A stretch of DNA of 20,060 nucleotides, taken from positions 1-20,060 of the IMG/VR virus record IMGVR_UViG_3300042934_001314. One strand, 5' to 3'. The notes beneath the pieces were generated by a model, which was not told the origin of the DNA, did no database searches, and saw only the letters and a list, made by a program, of their open reading frames with translations. Below are positions 1 to 7,477 of this stretch, one piece after another. This stretch comes from a virus. The first letter of the stretch is position 1. Each line of letters opens with the position of its first letter. Position numbers and translations under genes: made by a program.

Positions 1-459
1 GCGGCCGACCAGTTCGGCGCGATCGGCGTGCACTCGGTGGTGATGAACCAGATGGTCAAGCAGGACCTCATCGAGTATCTGCGCGACTCCGACGGCAAGA
101 TCATCCTGGCGACCTACCTGGGTAAACCAGTGTTCATGGACGACGGCCTGGTGTACGGCGCTGGCAAGTACCTATCGGTGTTCTTCGGCCAAGGCGCGTT
201 TGGCTACGGCGAAGGCACGCCGAAAGTGCCGGTGGAGATCGAACGCAAGCCGGGCGGCGGTAATGGCGGCGGTGCTGAGGTGCTGTGGGAGCGGAAGACT
301 TACATCCTCCAGCCTGCCGGCTTCAGTTGGAAAGGCTCCGAGGCTCAGAACCTCAGCCCGACCGCGACCCAGTATGCCGCTGCTGCGAACTGGGAGCGCG
401 TGTTCAGCCGCAAGCAGGTCCCGTTCGCCGCCGTCATCAGCGGTACCACCACGCCGTAA
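1..459 (+). CDS. Major capsid protein, C-terminal part (5' end outside window)
   Basis: The reading frame is open from base 1 and ends at TAA 457-459, giving 152 visible residues of a longer protein. The segment VVMNQMVKQDLIEYLRDSDG followed by a 'TYLGKPVFMDDGL' stretch and an 'FGQGAFGYGEGTPKVPVEIER' type strand resembles the C-terminal halves of coat proteins annotated in Pseudomonas siphophages; a glycine-rich turn lies near residues 84-91. It would form the icosahedral shell. Position supports this: head-tail connector genes follow directly, as they do in lambda-like phages. Only the C-terminal part is visible, so the fold and true length cannot be judged. The assignment rests on resemblance and gene order. 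Confidence 0.75.
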   Translation, partial: AADQFGAIGVHSVVMNQMVKQDLIEYLRDSDGKIILATYLGKPVFMDDGLVYGAGKYLSVFFGQGAFGYGEGTPKVPVEIERKPGGGNGGGAEVLWERKTYILQPAGFSWKGSEAQNLSPTATQYAAAANWERVFSRKQVPFAAVISGTTTP

Positions 460-517
460 TCCGGCCTTCACTTACCCTGGCGTCTGCAAGGGCGCCGGGC
501 TGCATTTGAGGTGACTC

Positions 518-823
518 ATGAAAGTTATCTATACGGACAAACCGGGCAAAGAGCGCGGCGTATGCTACCGCCTGCTGAGCGAGTTCTTCGGCGTCATTGG
601 CACTGCCACTGAGGTGGTCATCGAGGGCGATGCGCCTGAAATTTACGATGCATACGAAGCGGCCGGCATCAAAGTTTCGGACGGCAAGGAGCAAGAAAAC
701 ACCGAAACCGACCCTCTGAAAATGAAGGTCCCCGAGCTGAAAGACTGGTTGACGGCGAAGGGCATCACCTTCGACGCAGCTGCCAAGAAAGAAGACCTGC
801 AGGCTCTGGTGCCAGCCGAATAA
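518..823 (+). CDS. Small protein with C-terminal HeH/LEM-like domain
   Basis: A 101-residue protein. ATG 518 follows GAGGTG (508-513) at good distance. The N-terminal half (1-55) is a compact alpha/beta stretch that I do not recognise. Residues about 66-98 (DPLKMKVPELKDWL, then AKGITF and AAKKEDLQALV) match the HeH/LEM or SAP-like helix-extended-helix pattern, which is common in small phage proteins encoded between the capsid and connector genes. Such domains often bind nucleic acid or protein, but the substrate here is unknown. The gene sits 58 nt after the capsid gene and 10 nt before the next start, so it belongs to the same late transcript. A structural or head-completion role is inferred from position only. 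Confidence 0.7.
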   Translation: MKVIYTDKPGKERGVCYRLLSEFFGVIGTATEVVIEGDAPEIYDAYEAAGIKVSDGKEQENTETDPLKMKVPELKDWLTAKGITFDAAAKKEDLQALVPAE

Positions 824-833
824 GGACATGCAC

Positions 834-1211
834 ATGACCGACTTCATCACCGTTGCCGATGTTGACGCTTCGCTGGGTCCTGGCTGGGCCGGCACCGGTG
901 ATCCGGTCCTTGCTGTGACCATGGCCAACGCCTGGCTCACTGCCAAGATCAAGCGGGTTGTTCCCGATCCGGTTCCGGCCGAGATCAAAACAGCCGGCGC
1001 CCAGGTCGCTAAAGAGGCGGCGGCGGGCAAGTTGTACACGGCCACTCAGAAGGAAGTGCAAAGCAAGACGGTATCGGCTCAGTCCGGCACGTCCGTGAGC
1101 AAGACCTACGTGGCCGGATCTACTGATCAGTCGGCGGGTGTGAACTTCGCCCTGGCGCTGCTGGAGCCTTGGATCAAGCGCTCCGGCGTGATGATGCTGA
1201 AAAGGATCTGA
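834..1211 (+). CDS. Head-tail adaptor-like protein (often annotated DnaT-like)
   Basis: A 125-residue protein starting MTDFITVADVDASLG. Two in-frame ATGs lie at 828 and 834. AAGGA at 822-826 is only 1 nt from the first but 7 nt from the second, so 834 is the better start. The sequence 'VADVDASLGPGW' followed by a helical region and a C-terminal LEPWIKRSG helix matches a phage family labelled 'putative DnaT-like ssDNA-binding protein' in databases. By position (after the capsid gene and before a gp10-like gene) it most likely acts as a head-tail connector or adaptor rather than in replication. The upstream stop codon (821-823) overlaps its Shine-Dalgarno sequence, suggesting translational coupling. 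Confidence 0.7.
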   Translation: MTDFITVADVDASLGPGWAGTGDPVLAVTMANAWLTAKIKRVVPDPVPAEIKTAGAQVAKEAAAGKLYTATQKEVQSKTVSAQSGTSVSKTYVAGSTDQSAGVNFALALLEPWIKRSGVMMLKRI

Positions 1212-1213
1212 TC

Positions 1214-1606
1214 ATGGGGATGCGCGAAGAGATTCAGGCCGAAATGGCCGAGGCTTTCGACGATCCTGACGGCCTCGCCGACGCGGTAAAGCCAGTGGAG
1301 GGCGTCCGCAAGATTCCTGGCGAGTATGACCCCGAGCTGGGCGGCGAGACGCCGGAGACCACCATCACTTACATAGGGCGCGGCGTTCTGGGCAGTTATC
1401 TGTCCAAGGAAATCGACGGCTCTCTCATCCAGACCACCGACAAAAAACTGCTGGTCCTGCAAAACGAGCTGTTCGTGTCGGAGGCCGGTGTGCCGACAAC
1501 GGTGCCAGCTACCCCGGCCATCGGCGATATCGTCAACGGGTTGCGGGTAATGAACGTGTCTGCGGACCCTGCTGATGCAACGTGGACGGCGCAACTGAGG
1601 AAATGA
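1214..1606 (+). CDS. Putative head closure / head-tail joining protein
   Basis: A 130-residue protein. An upstream in-frame start at 1169 lies inside the preceding gene. ATG 1214 follows AAAGGA (1201-1206) with 7 nt spacing and comes 2 nt after the previous stop, so I start here; ATG 1220 is a close alternative. The N-terminus is helical and acidic (REEIQAEMAEAFDDPDGLAD), followed by a beta-rich domain (TITYIGRGVLGSYL, then a KLLVLQNELF strand). This layout, a short helix then a small beta barrel, and the position between the adaptor and the gp10-like gene, fit a head closure or FII-like joining protein that seals the portal and docks the tail. I recognise no specific motif, so the role comes from gene order. 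Confidence 0.6.
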   Translation: MGMREEIQAEMAEAFDDPDGLADAVKPVEGVRKIPGEYDPELGGETPETTITYIGRGVLGSYLSKEIDGSLIQTTDKKLLVLQNELFVSEAGVPTTVPATPAIGDIVNGLRVMNVSADPADATWTAQLRK

Positions 1607-1607
1607 C

Positions 1608-2192
1608 ATGGCCGCTCAAACCGGCAGCTTCGCCCTGAGCCTAACTGAGTTCGCGGCGCAGACCAGCGAAGCGATCGATGCCAGTGTGCGCGAGATCATT
1701 ATCGAGGTCGGCAGCAGCCTGATCCGCATGTCTCCGGTGGGCAATCCAGAGATATGGGCTCAGAACGCAGTCGCGACCGAGTACAACAAGGCTGTCGACG
1801 AACACAACACTGCGCTGCGCAGCGACTCGGCCAACCTGACCAAGGGTGGCAGGCTCAAGAAAGGCCGGAAGCTAAATGACGGCATGGACATCGTCGCACC
1901 CGAAGGCTATGTCGGTGGCCGGTTCCGGGCGAACTGGCACATCTCGCTCGGCGTAGTCGAAAGCGTCACCTTTGACGAGGTGGACCCAAGCGGCGCCGAA
2001 ACCACTGCCGCGCTGGTCGCCGCAATGAGTGACTTCACCGCTGGCCAGATGGCTTACATCATCAACAACTTGCCCTATGCGATTCCGCTGGAGTTCGGCC
2101 ATTCGACCCAGGCCCCCGGCGGCATGGTTCGGGTAACCGTGGCTCGCTTCCAGCAAATCGTGTTGGAGGCCATCAGGAACAACCAGGTATGA
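1608..2192 (+). CDS. HK97 gp10-like tail completion (neck) protein
   Basis: A 194-residue protein. ATG 1608 lies 1 nt after the preceding stop, with GAGGAA as ribosome-binding site. Features typical of the HK97 gp10 / lambda gpZ-type family are an N-terminal helix, 'SSLIRMSPVGNP', a 'GRFRANWHISLG' motif (residues about 103-114), and a C-terminal 'NNLPYAIPLEFGHS' followed by 'GGMVRVTVARFQ'. These proteins sit at the head-tail interface and complete the tail end that joins the head. The last four bases overlap the start of the next gene (ATGA), so the two are probably translationally coupled. The length fits the longer members of the family. Confidence is high because both the motifs and the context agree. 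Confidence 0.8.
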   Translation: MAAQTGSFALSLTEFAAQTSEAIDASVREIIIEVGSSLIRMSPVGNPEIWAQNAVATEYNKAVDEHNTALRSDSANLTKGGRLKKGRKLNDGMDIVAPEGYVGGRFRANWHISLGVVESVTFDEVDPSGAETTAALVAAMSDFTAGQMAYIINNLPYAIPLEFGHSTQAPGGMVRVTVARFQQIVLEAIRNNQV

Positions 2193-2608
2193 GTCATGCA
2201 ATCATCGCCTCGATCTACGAGGCAAAGCTGATCGCCTGGAACGCTGCCAGGTCGGAAAAGCTCAAGATCGTTTTTGAGAACATGGCGTATACGCCCGCAG
2301 CGGGCGAGACTTACCTGCGGGCGTTCACCATTCCGGGCGACACGGCCAGCAACACGCTCGGGGGAGACCACCGGCTTTATACCGGCGTGTTCCAGGTCAG
2401 CATCATTTCCCCGGCCGGCAACGGTAAAGCGAAAACCAACCCTATTGCTGCCGAGCTCATCGCGTTATTTCCGCTTTATGTGCGCGACGTGAAGAACGGT
2501 TTTGTAGTTACGCCCATGACGCCTGTAGATGTCGGCCCAGGCATCACAGGCGATTCAACCTACACCGTCCCGATGTCGTTCTCATACCGCTCCGACACCA
2601 CGCCATAA
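2189..2608 (+). CDS. Tail terminator protein (DUF4128-like, lambda U role)
   Basis: A 139-residue protein whose ATG overlaps the upstream TGA as ATGA. The sequence 'YLRAFTIPGDT', then 'GGDHRLYTGVFQVSIISPAGNG', 'ELIALFP' and 'TYTVPMSFSYRSD' follows the usual pattern of phage tail terminator-like proteins (DUF4128 type). These form a ring that stops tail tube polymerisation and prepares the tail for joining to the head. The position immediately before the tail tube gene is the expected one. An intrinsic terminator follows 22 nt after the stop. Nothing looks truncated. Confidence 0.8.
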   Translation: MSHAIIASIYEAKLIAWNAARSEKLKIVFENMAYTPAAGETYLRAFTIPGDTASNTLGGDHRLYTGVFQVSIISPAGNGKAKTNPIAAELIALFPLYVRDVKNGFVVTPMTPVDVGPGITGDSTYTVPMSFSYRSDTTP

Positions 2609-2630
2609 CCCGCCCGTTGGGCAAATCCTG

Positions 2631-2653
2631 AACCCGCATCTGAGCGGGTTTTG
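2631..2653 (+). terminator. Intrinsic terminator before the tail tube gene
   Basis: AACCCGC (2631-2637), a 6-nt loop, and GCGGGTT (2644-2650) form a perfect 7-bp stem that runs into TTTTG. It lies between the tail terminator and tail tube genes. In an antiterminated late operon it would be read through; without antitermination it would reduce downstream expression. The T run is short, so efficiency is uncertain. A smaller GCCC/GGGC hairpin lies just upstream, near 2612-2621. Confidence 0.7.
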
Positions 2654-2677
2654 TCATTTCTGCAAAGAGGAAAACCC

Positions 2678-3349
2678 ATGTCTGTTTACTTCCCCAACGG
2701 GGCGACGCTTTCAATTTCCAGCGGATTCGCCGCCGCAAAGATTATTTCGGCTATCAGCAACGCGAATCCGGGTGTCGCTACCAGCGCCGCGAACGGCTTT
2801 GCCAATGGCGATATCCTTCTGATCACCTCCGGCTGGGAGGACATCAACGAGCGCGCCGTGCGTGTATCCAACGCGGCGGCGGGCGCATTCACTCTGGAAG
2901 GCATCGACACGTCCAACGTCGCTTTCTTTCCCGATGGCATCAGTGGCGGTACTGCGAAGAAAGTGACCGGCTGGGTAGCGGTCAATCAGGTGATCGGTAA
3001 CTCCATGTCCGGCGGTGAGCAGCAATACTGGACTTACGCGCCACTCGAAGCGCGCCGCGACAAACAGATCCCGACCACCAAGAATGCTCAGGCATTCGCT
3101 TTCCAACTGGCTGACGATGACAGCCTGGCCTGGTACGAAGAGCTTGATAAGGCTGATCGAGAGAAGGAAGTGCGCATCTTGCGTATGTCGCTGCCCAACG
3201 GCAAAACGATTTATTACGCCGGCTATGCATCCTTCAACAAAACCCCGACGCTTGTGCGCAACGAAGGTGCGGCCGTTTCCTTTGGCTTCACCATCAACGC
3301 CGAAATCACCGCTTATCGCGCGCCGGTTGCTGCTGGCGGCGGGGCCTGA
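2678..3349 (+). CDS. Major tail (tube) protein
   Basis: A 223-residue protein. An in-frame TTG at 2651 lies within the terminator; ATG 2678 follows AGAGGA (2665-2670) and is the clear start. The sequence resembles lambda gpV-type tail tube proteins: an N-terminal MSVYFPNGATLSISSGF strand region, a 'VNQVIGNSMSGGEQQYWTYAPLE' block, 'IPTTKNAQAFAFQLADDDSLAWY', and a C-terminal 'NKTPTLVRNEGAAVSFGFTINAE' beta strand. Hexamers of this protein stack to make the tail tube, through which the DNA passes. It is followed 2 nt later by the tail assembly chaperone gene, the canonical order. The terminator and strong ribosome-binding site in front suggest separate tuning of this abundant product. Confidence 0.88.
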   Translation: MSVYFPNGATLSISSGFAAAKIISAISNANPGVATSAANGFANGDILLITSGWEDINERAVRVSNAAAGAFTLEGIDTSNVAFFPDGISGGTAKKVTGWVAVNQVIGNSMSGGEQQYWTYAPLEARRDKQIPTTKNAQAFAFQLADDDSLAWYEELDKADREKEVRILRMSLPNGKTIYYAGYASFNKTPTLVRNEGAAVSFGFTINAEITAYRAPVAAGGGA

Positions 3350-3351
3350 TC

Positions 3352-3732
3352 ATGGCGAAGTTCAAGATTGCGCAAGCGCCAACATTCACTGGTGCGGTAA
3401 TGGTCCCGGTAGTTGGCCAAGACGCGGTGAAGGTGGAATTTACCTTCAAATATCGAGACCGCATCGAACTCGCCGCGCTGTTTGATGGATGGAATCAGCG
3501 TCAAAAGCAGAGTCTCGCGCAGTTCGGCGACGAGCCTACGATGTCTCAAATCGTTGCGGTCGACACTGAAAATCAAGTTCAGCAGATCAAGGATCTGGTT
3601 GTTGGCTGGGAGTTCGATGACAAGTTCGACGACGAGGGCATCAAGGCGCTGGTGACGTCTTGCCACGGTGCAACCGAGGCCGTGGTAAATGCCTACCAAG
3701 CGGCCTACGCCAAGGCCCGCACGGGAAACTGA
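3352..3732 (+). CDS. Tail assembly chaperone, short form (lambda G role)
   Basis: A 126-residue protein starting 2 nt after the tail tube stop. Features include the N-terminal strand 'FKIAQAPTFTGAVMVPV', a 'VEFTFKYRDRIELAALFDGW' segment, and 'DLVVGWEFDDKFDDEGIKALV', a pattern common in phage tail assembly chaperones. These coat the tape measure protein until tube protein polymerises around it and are absent from the finished virion. The gene ends with codons ACG GGA AAC TGA. The last sense codons form the heptamer G GGA AAC in the correct frame for -1 slippage, giving a second, longer product through the next ORF. The chaperone call rests on family resemblance, position between tube protein and tape measure, and the frameshift. 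Confidence 0.85.
   Translation: MAKFKIAQAPTFTGAVMVPVVGQDAVKVEFTFKYRDRIELAALFDGWNQRQKQSLAQFGDEPTMSQIVAVDTENQVQQIKDLVVGWEFDDKFDDEGIKALVTSCHGATEAVVNAYQAAYAKARTGN
3723..3729 (+). promoter_or_regulatory. -1 programmed ribosomal frameshift slippery site
   Basis: The heptamer GGGAAAC is read as G GGA AAC in the chaperone frame (codons 3724-3726 and 3727-3729), an ideal X XXY YYZ slippery sequence that differs from the lambda G-T site only in the last base. The zero-frame stop TGA follows at once (3730-3732). After slipping back one base, reading continues as CTG ATT CGC into the next ORF without a stop until 4052. A GC-rich stretch follows, but I did not identify a specific stimulatory structure. 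Confidence 0.85.
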
Positions 3733-4052
3733 TTCGCGCCGCCCGCGCCATGTATGAGCCGCCTCCGAATGCGGAGCAACTTGCCGCATTCGGGTTGGAC
3801 ACTGAGGACATCGAAGAGGAATTCGAAATTTGGCCGTGCCTTTGGCCTGCTTTCCTCCTGTTCAACAGGATGTCCACTCAGTGGCGTGTCGGCGCCGGCG
3901 GCGCTATCGGTCTTGACTACAGCAGCATCCGCGACGTGGCCGGCTTCCTCGGCGTCAAGAAAAAGAAACTCGTTGAAATCTTTCCTGACCTGCAGGTGCT
4001 GGAAGGCGAAGCTCTGCGCGTCATGGCGGAGGAAAGGGAAAACAGCCCGTAA
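3729..4052 (+). CDS. Frameshift-only C-terminal half of tail assembly chaperone (DUF1799-like, lambda T role)
   Basis: This 107-residue extension is read in the -1 frame relative to the chaperone and would be fused to its 126 residues, giving a product of about 233 residues. It begins LIRAARAMYEPPP and contains 'EFEIWPCLWPAFLLFNRMSTQWRVG', 'GLDYSSIRDVAGFLGV' and a charged C-terminus, the pattern of phage DUF1799 proteins found between the chaperone and tape measure genes. An internal ATG at 3750 exists but has no ribosome-binding site at proper distance, so independent translation is unlikely. In lambda, the gpG-T fusion links the tape measure protein to tube subunits through its T part. The same role is inferred here. 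Confidence 0.8.
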   Translation: MIRAARAMYEPPPNAEQLAAFGLDTEDIEEEFEIWPCLWPAFLLFNRMSTQWRVGAGGAIGLDYSSIRDVAGFLGVKKKKLVEIFPDLQVLEGEALRVMAEERENSP

Positions 4053-4079
4053 CCGCGGGCATCAATACAAGGTGAGTCG

Positions 4080-7000
4080 ATGAACATTGCAGAACTCGGC
4101 GTCAAGATCGACTCGGCCGACGCTATACAGGCCAAAACCAGCCTGGATGAAATGGCGAAGGCCGGCGGCCGCGCCGAGCAGTCCGCCGTTTCGTTGATGA
4201 ACGAAATGCAGGCGCTGGAGAAATCGCTCTCTACCAACGCCAAAACCACGCAGGATCTCGCGAAGCAGCGAGAAGCGTTGGCGAAGCTGACCAGGACCGG
4301 TGCCTATGGCGAAGCTGAAGCCGTGAAGATATCGGCGCAGCTCGACAAGCAGCAGGTGGCGCTGGCCAAGTCGGCCATGGATGAACAGAAGGCACTGACC
4401 AGCCTGCTGGGTGCCATCGACCCGGCCCGCGCCGCACTGGCGAAGCTGGATACCCAAGTAGAGCAACTCGGCAAGCACCTGGACGCCGGCCGCATCAGCC
4501 AGGATCAGTACAACGCCGCGCTGGGCAAGATCGATAAGGATTACGACAAGCTCAATAAAACCACCACCGGCTTCGAAAAGTTGCGCCTCGGCTCGCGCCA
4601 GGCGCAGGAAAATGTGGTGCAGCTGGGGAATGCGCTGTCGTCCGGCGACTGGGGAAGCGGTGTTCGTGCTGTTGCTCAGTTGGGCGCCGGTGCAGGGGAA
4701 GGCGCGGCGGGCCTGCTGGCGATTCTCGGCCCGCTGGCGCTGGCCACTGCCGCCGTTGGCGGACTGGCATACGCTTTTTACAAGGGCAGTGAGGAGCAGG
4801 ATAGCTACAACAAATCGCTGATACTCACCGGCAATTACGCCGGTGTGAGTGCGGGACAGCTCGGCGATATGGCGCGTCAGGTCAGCGCGACTGTCGGCAC
4901 AACCGGGCAAGCCGCTGAGGTTCTCGCGCTGCTGGCCGGTAATGGAAAGATTGCTGGCGAGAGCTTTACGGGCATCACTCAAGCCGCGGTGTCGATGCAG
5001 GAAGCGACCGGCAAAGCCGTGAGTGAGACTGTCGCGGAGTTCGCCAAGCTCGCCGACGACCCGGTCATGGCATCTGCCGCGCTGAATGAGCAGTACCACT
5101 ATCTCACCGCGTCGGTTTACTCGCAGATCACCGCACTGGAGAAGCAGGGCGACCATGCCGGCGCCGTGAAGCTGGCTACTGAGTCGTTCGCCGATGCGAT
5201 CAACGAGCGCACGCCGCGGATCCTCGAGAATCTGAGCTTTTGGGAGAAGGGATACAACGCGGTTGCTCGGGCTGCTGATGGATTGAAGAATATCGGGCGC
5301 AGCGATATCGGAGCTGATATCGAGCAAGCCCGCCGGGACTTGGCGGGCGCTCAGGCGGGTGACGTAGGCCTCTTCCAGAACAAGCAGGAGATGATCGACC
5401 TCTATCAAAATCGGCTCAACATGCTCGAGGATCAGCAGGCCGCAGAAGCCGATATTGCCAAGTGGCAGGGTGAGCAGGCGAAGGCACAAGGCGATGCCGT
5501 CTCGGCGATGGCGAAGGTCGACGCTCTCACCAAGTCGGCGTGGACGAATGAGCAAAAGCGCACCGACGCGATCAAGGAGTACAAGCGGCAGCTCGAAGAT
5601 ATCCGCAAGGTCGCACCCAACGACCCCCGTCTGAATCAGGCCGCGATCGACAAGAACCTGGCGAACATCAACGACCAGTTCAAGGATTCGAAAGCGCCGG
5701 GCTCGCAGGTAGATCTGACCAGTTTCAACAATGCCAAGAACGACCTTGCAGCTATCAGCGCTGAGTACAAAAACGCTCAGAAGGAACTGGACGCAGCGCA
5801 GAAGGCTGGACTTGTTTCTCAGGCCGACTACGCCCTGAAGCGTGAAGCGCTGATCGGCAACGAGCGGGACGAAGTGACCGCGGCCTACGAGGTTGAGATC
5901 GCTGCGCTGGAAGCCGCGAAAGCCAAAAAGACCACCTCTGCCGCGCAAAGCATTCAGCTGGACCAGAAAATTGCCGATGCTCGCGCCGCCATGGTCAAGG
6001 CGCAAAAGGTAGCTGACAGCCAGCTCGAAGTGCTGGCCACCAGCGAAACCGGAAGGCTGGCGAAGCAGGAGCGAGCGATTTCCTCCTACGTTCAGGCCTT
6101 GAGCCAGCAGCAGCGAGCATTGGAACTGGCAGGGCAGCGGGCGGTAGTCGGCGTTGGCCAGGGGGATCGGCAGAACGCCCTGAACGGTGAACTGAACAGC
6201 CAGCAAGATCGGTTCGCTCAGCAATCGCTCGAGCTGGAAAATCAGAAAACCGACCCGTCGCGGAATATGTCGGAGGAAGAGTTCGCTCGAAAATCGCAGG
6301 CTCTTGCGGATGCGAACAAGGCGGCTACCGACCAGATTCGCCAGAACTACGCGGATGTGGAGGCGGCGCAGGGTGATTGGACGAAGGGCGCGACATCGGC
6401 TTGGGCCAACTATTTGGATTCGGCGAGCAACATCGCGGGCCAGACGAAAACCCTGTTCGGCAACGCCTTCAGCTCCATGGAGGACGCAGTCGTCAACTTC
6501 GCCATGACCGGGAAGCTGTCGTTTGCTGACTTCACCAAGTCGATTCTGGCGGATATGGCGCGCATCGCGACCCGTCAGGCCAGTTCGGCATTGCTGAGCA
6601 GCCTCGTCGGTGCTGCCACCAGTTACTTCACCGGCGGGAGTGGCGGCAATGGGCTGGCGGCTGGGTCTGCGGGCGCGACGTCCTCCAATCTCGGCGCCTC
6701 CTCGGCGGGCTATTCCAGCAGCTACTTTCCGCAGGCGCTCGGCGGTGCCTGGTCATCGGGTGTGCAGATGTTTGCCAACGGCGGCGCTTTCACCAACAGC
6801 ATTGTCAGTACGCCGACAGCTTTCGGGATGGCCGGCGGCAGGACGGGCGTGATGGGGGAGGCAGGGCCGGAGGCGATCATGCCACTGACCCGGACCTCCA
6901 GCGGCAAGCTCGGTGTTCTCGCTGCTGGTGGCGGCTCTGGGACTACGATCAGCATCAGCGCGCCGGTCACGGTGGTAACTGAGGACCGTGGGTCTCAAGG

Positions 7001-7130
7001 CATGCAGATCGACCAGCAAGCGCTCTCGAAAAACCTTCAATCGCAAATGCAGGCCGTGGCCGAGAAAGCCGTCGCTGACTCTTGGCGAGCGGGCGGCACC
7101 AGCTTTCGAAATGCCAATGGGAGGGCCTGA
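4080..7130 (+). CDS. H: Tail length tape measure protein (lambda gpH-like)
   Basis: A 1016-residue protein with ATG 4080 preceded by AAGGTGA. The first ~190 residues are heptad-rich coiled coil (many Lys/Glu/Ala/Gln). A hydrophobic segment spans about 208-234 (LLAILGPLALATAAVGGLAY). A helical middle follows (for example 'NAKNDLAAISAEYKNAQKEL'). The C-terminal part has the lambda-type tape measure signature 'GDWTKGATSAWANYLDS', then 'FADFTKSILADMARIATRQ', and a glycine/serine-rich end with 'FANGGAFTNSIVSTPTAFGM' and 'GVMGEAGPEAIMPL'. Its length sets the tail length and it is ejected ahead of the DNA, with the hydrophobic segment possibly helping membrane passage. The stop overlaps the next start (TGATG). 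A 720-codon antisense frame inside it is a composition artefact. Confidence 0.93.
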   Translation: MNIAELGVKIDSADAIQAKTSLDEMAKAGGRAEQSAVSLMNEMQALEKSLSTNAKTTQDLAKQREALAKLTRTGAYGEAEAVKISAQLDKQQVALAKSAMDEQKALTSLLGAIDPARAALAKLDTQVEQLGKHLDAGRISQDQYNAALGKIDKDYDKLNKTTTGFEKLRLGSRQAQENVVQLGNALSSGDWGSGVRAVAQLGAGAGEGAAGLLAILGPLALATAAVGGLAYAFYKGSEEQDSYNKSLILTGNYAGVSAGQLGDMARQVSATVGTTGQAAEVLALLAGNGKIAGESFTGITQAAVSMQEATGKAVSETVAEFAKLADDPVMASAALNEQYHYLTASVYSQITALEKQGDHAGAVKLATESFADAINERTPRILENLSFWEKGYNAVARAADGLKNIGRSDIGADIEQARRDLAGAQAGDVGLFQNKQEMIDLYQNRLNMLEDQQAAEADIAKWQGEQAKAQGDAVSAMAKVDALTKSAWTNEQKRTDAIKEYKRQLEDIRKVAPNDPRLNQAAIDKNLANINDQFKDSKAPGSQVDLTSFNNAKNDLAAISAEYKNAQKELDAAQKAGLVSQADYALKREALIGNERDEVTAAYEVEIAALEAAKAKKTTSAAQSIQLDQKIADARAAMVKAQKVADSQLEVLATSETGRLAKQERAISSYVQALSQQQRALELAGQRAVVGVGQGDRQNALNGELNSQQDRFAQQSLELENQKTDPSRNMSEEEFARKSQALADANKAATDQIRQNYADVEAAQGDWTKGATSAWANYLDSASNIAGQTKTLFGNAFSSMEDAVVNFAMTGKLSFADFTKSILADMARIATRQASSALLSSLVGAATSYFTGGSGGNGLAAGSAGATSSNLGASSAGYSSSYFPQALGGAWSSGVQMFANGGAFTNSIVSTPTAFGMAGGRTGVMGEAGPEAIMPLTRTSSGKLGVLAAGGGSGTTISISAPVTVVTEDRGSQGMQIDQQALSKNLQSQMQAVAEKAVADSWRAGGTSFRNANGRA

Positions 7131-7468
7131 TGGCCATCGAGAAATTCACCTGGCCAACCGAGCGTGGTGAGACACCGGAAATCACCTATCGTGTGCGTAC
7201 TTCTAAGTTCGGCGGCGGCTATGCGCAGAACGTTGGCGACGGCCCGAACAACAAGGAGGACTCCTATCCGATCACCTGCTCCGGTCGGAAGGCCAAGGTG
7301 CTGGAGATCATGGGGTTCCTTGACCGGCACGCCGGCGCGAGGGCGTTTCTGTGGACAACGCCGCTCGGCGAGCTCGGGCTGTTCACCTGCAAAAATCCCA
7401 CTCCCACACCAATGGGTGGCGGGGTCTTCAAGCTCACTGCCACGTTCGAGCGGGCATTCCAACCATAA
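7130..7468 (+). CDS. M: Minor tail protein, lambda gpM-like
   Basis: A 112-residue protein. An upstream in-frame start at 7082 lies inside the tape measure gene; ATG 7130 shares one base with the tape measure stop (TGATG) and follows GGGAGGG. The sequence 'FTWPTERGETPEITYRVRTSKFGGGYAQNVGDG' and 'ITCSGRKAKVLEIMGFLDRHAGARAFLWTTPLGELGLFTC' is characteristic of the lambda M family of tail tip proteins. It forms part of the ring connecting the tail tube to the tip complex. Next comes the gpL equivalent 9 nt downstream, exactly the lambda order H-M-L-K. No irregularity was seen. Confidence 0.9.
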   Translation: MAIEKFTWPTERGETPEITYRVRTSKFGGGYAQNVGDGPNNKEDSYPITCSGRKAKVLEIMGFLDRHAGARAFLWTTPLGELGLFTCKNPTPTPMGGGVFKLTATFERAFQP

Positions 7469-7477
7469 GGGGCAACC

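Noticed and set aside
3750-4052. Independent translation of the DUF1799-like ORF from ATG 3750
   Set aside because: No ribosome-binding site lies at suitable distance, and the in-phase slippery heptamer directly before the upstream stop explains its expression better.
4062-6224. 720-codon open frame on the minus strand
   Set aside because: It lies wholly opposite the tape measure gene. The translation is Leu/Arg/Gly-rich with no recognisable domain, and the frame follows from the codon bias of the GC-rich sense gene.
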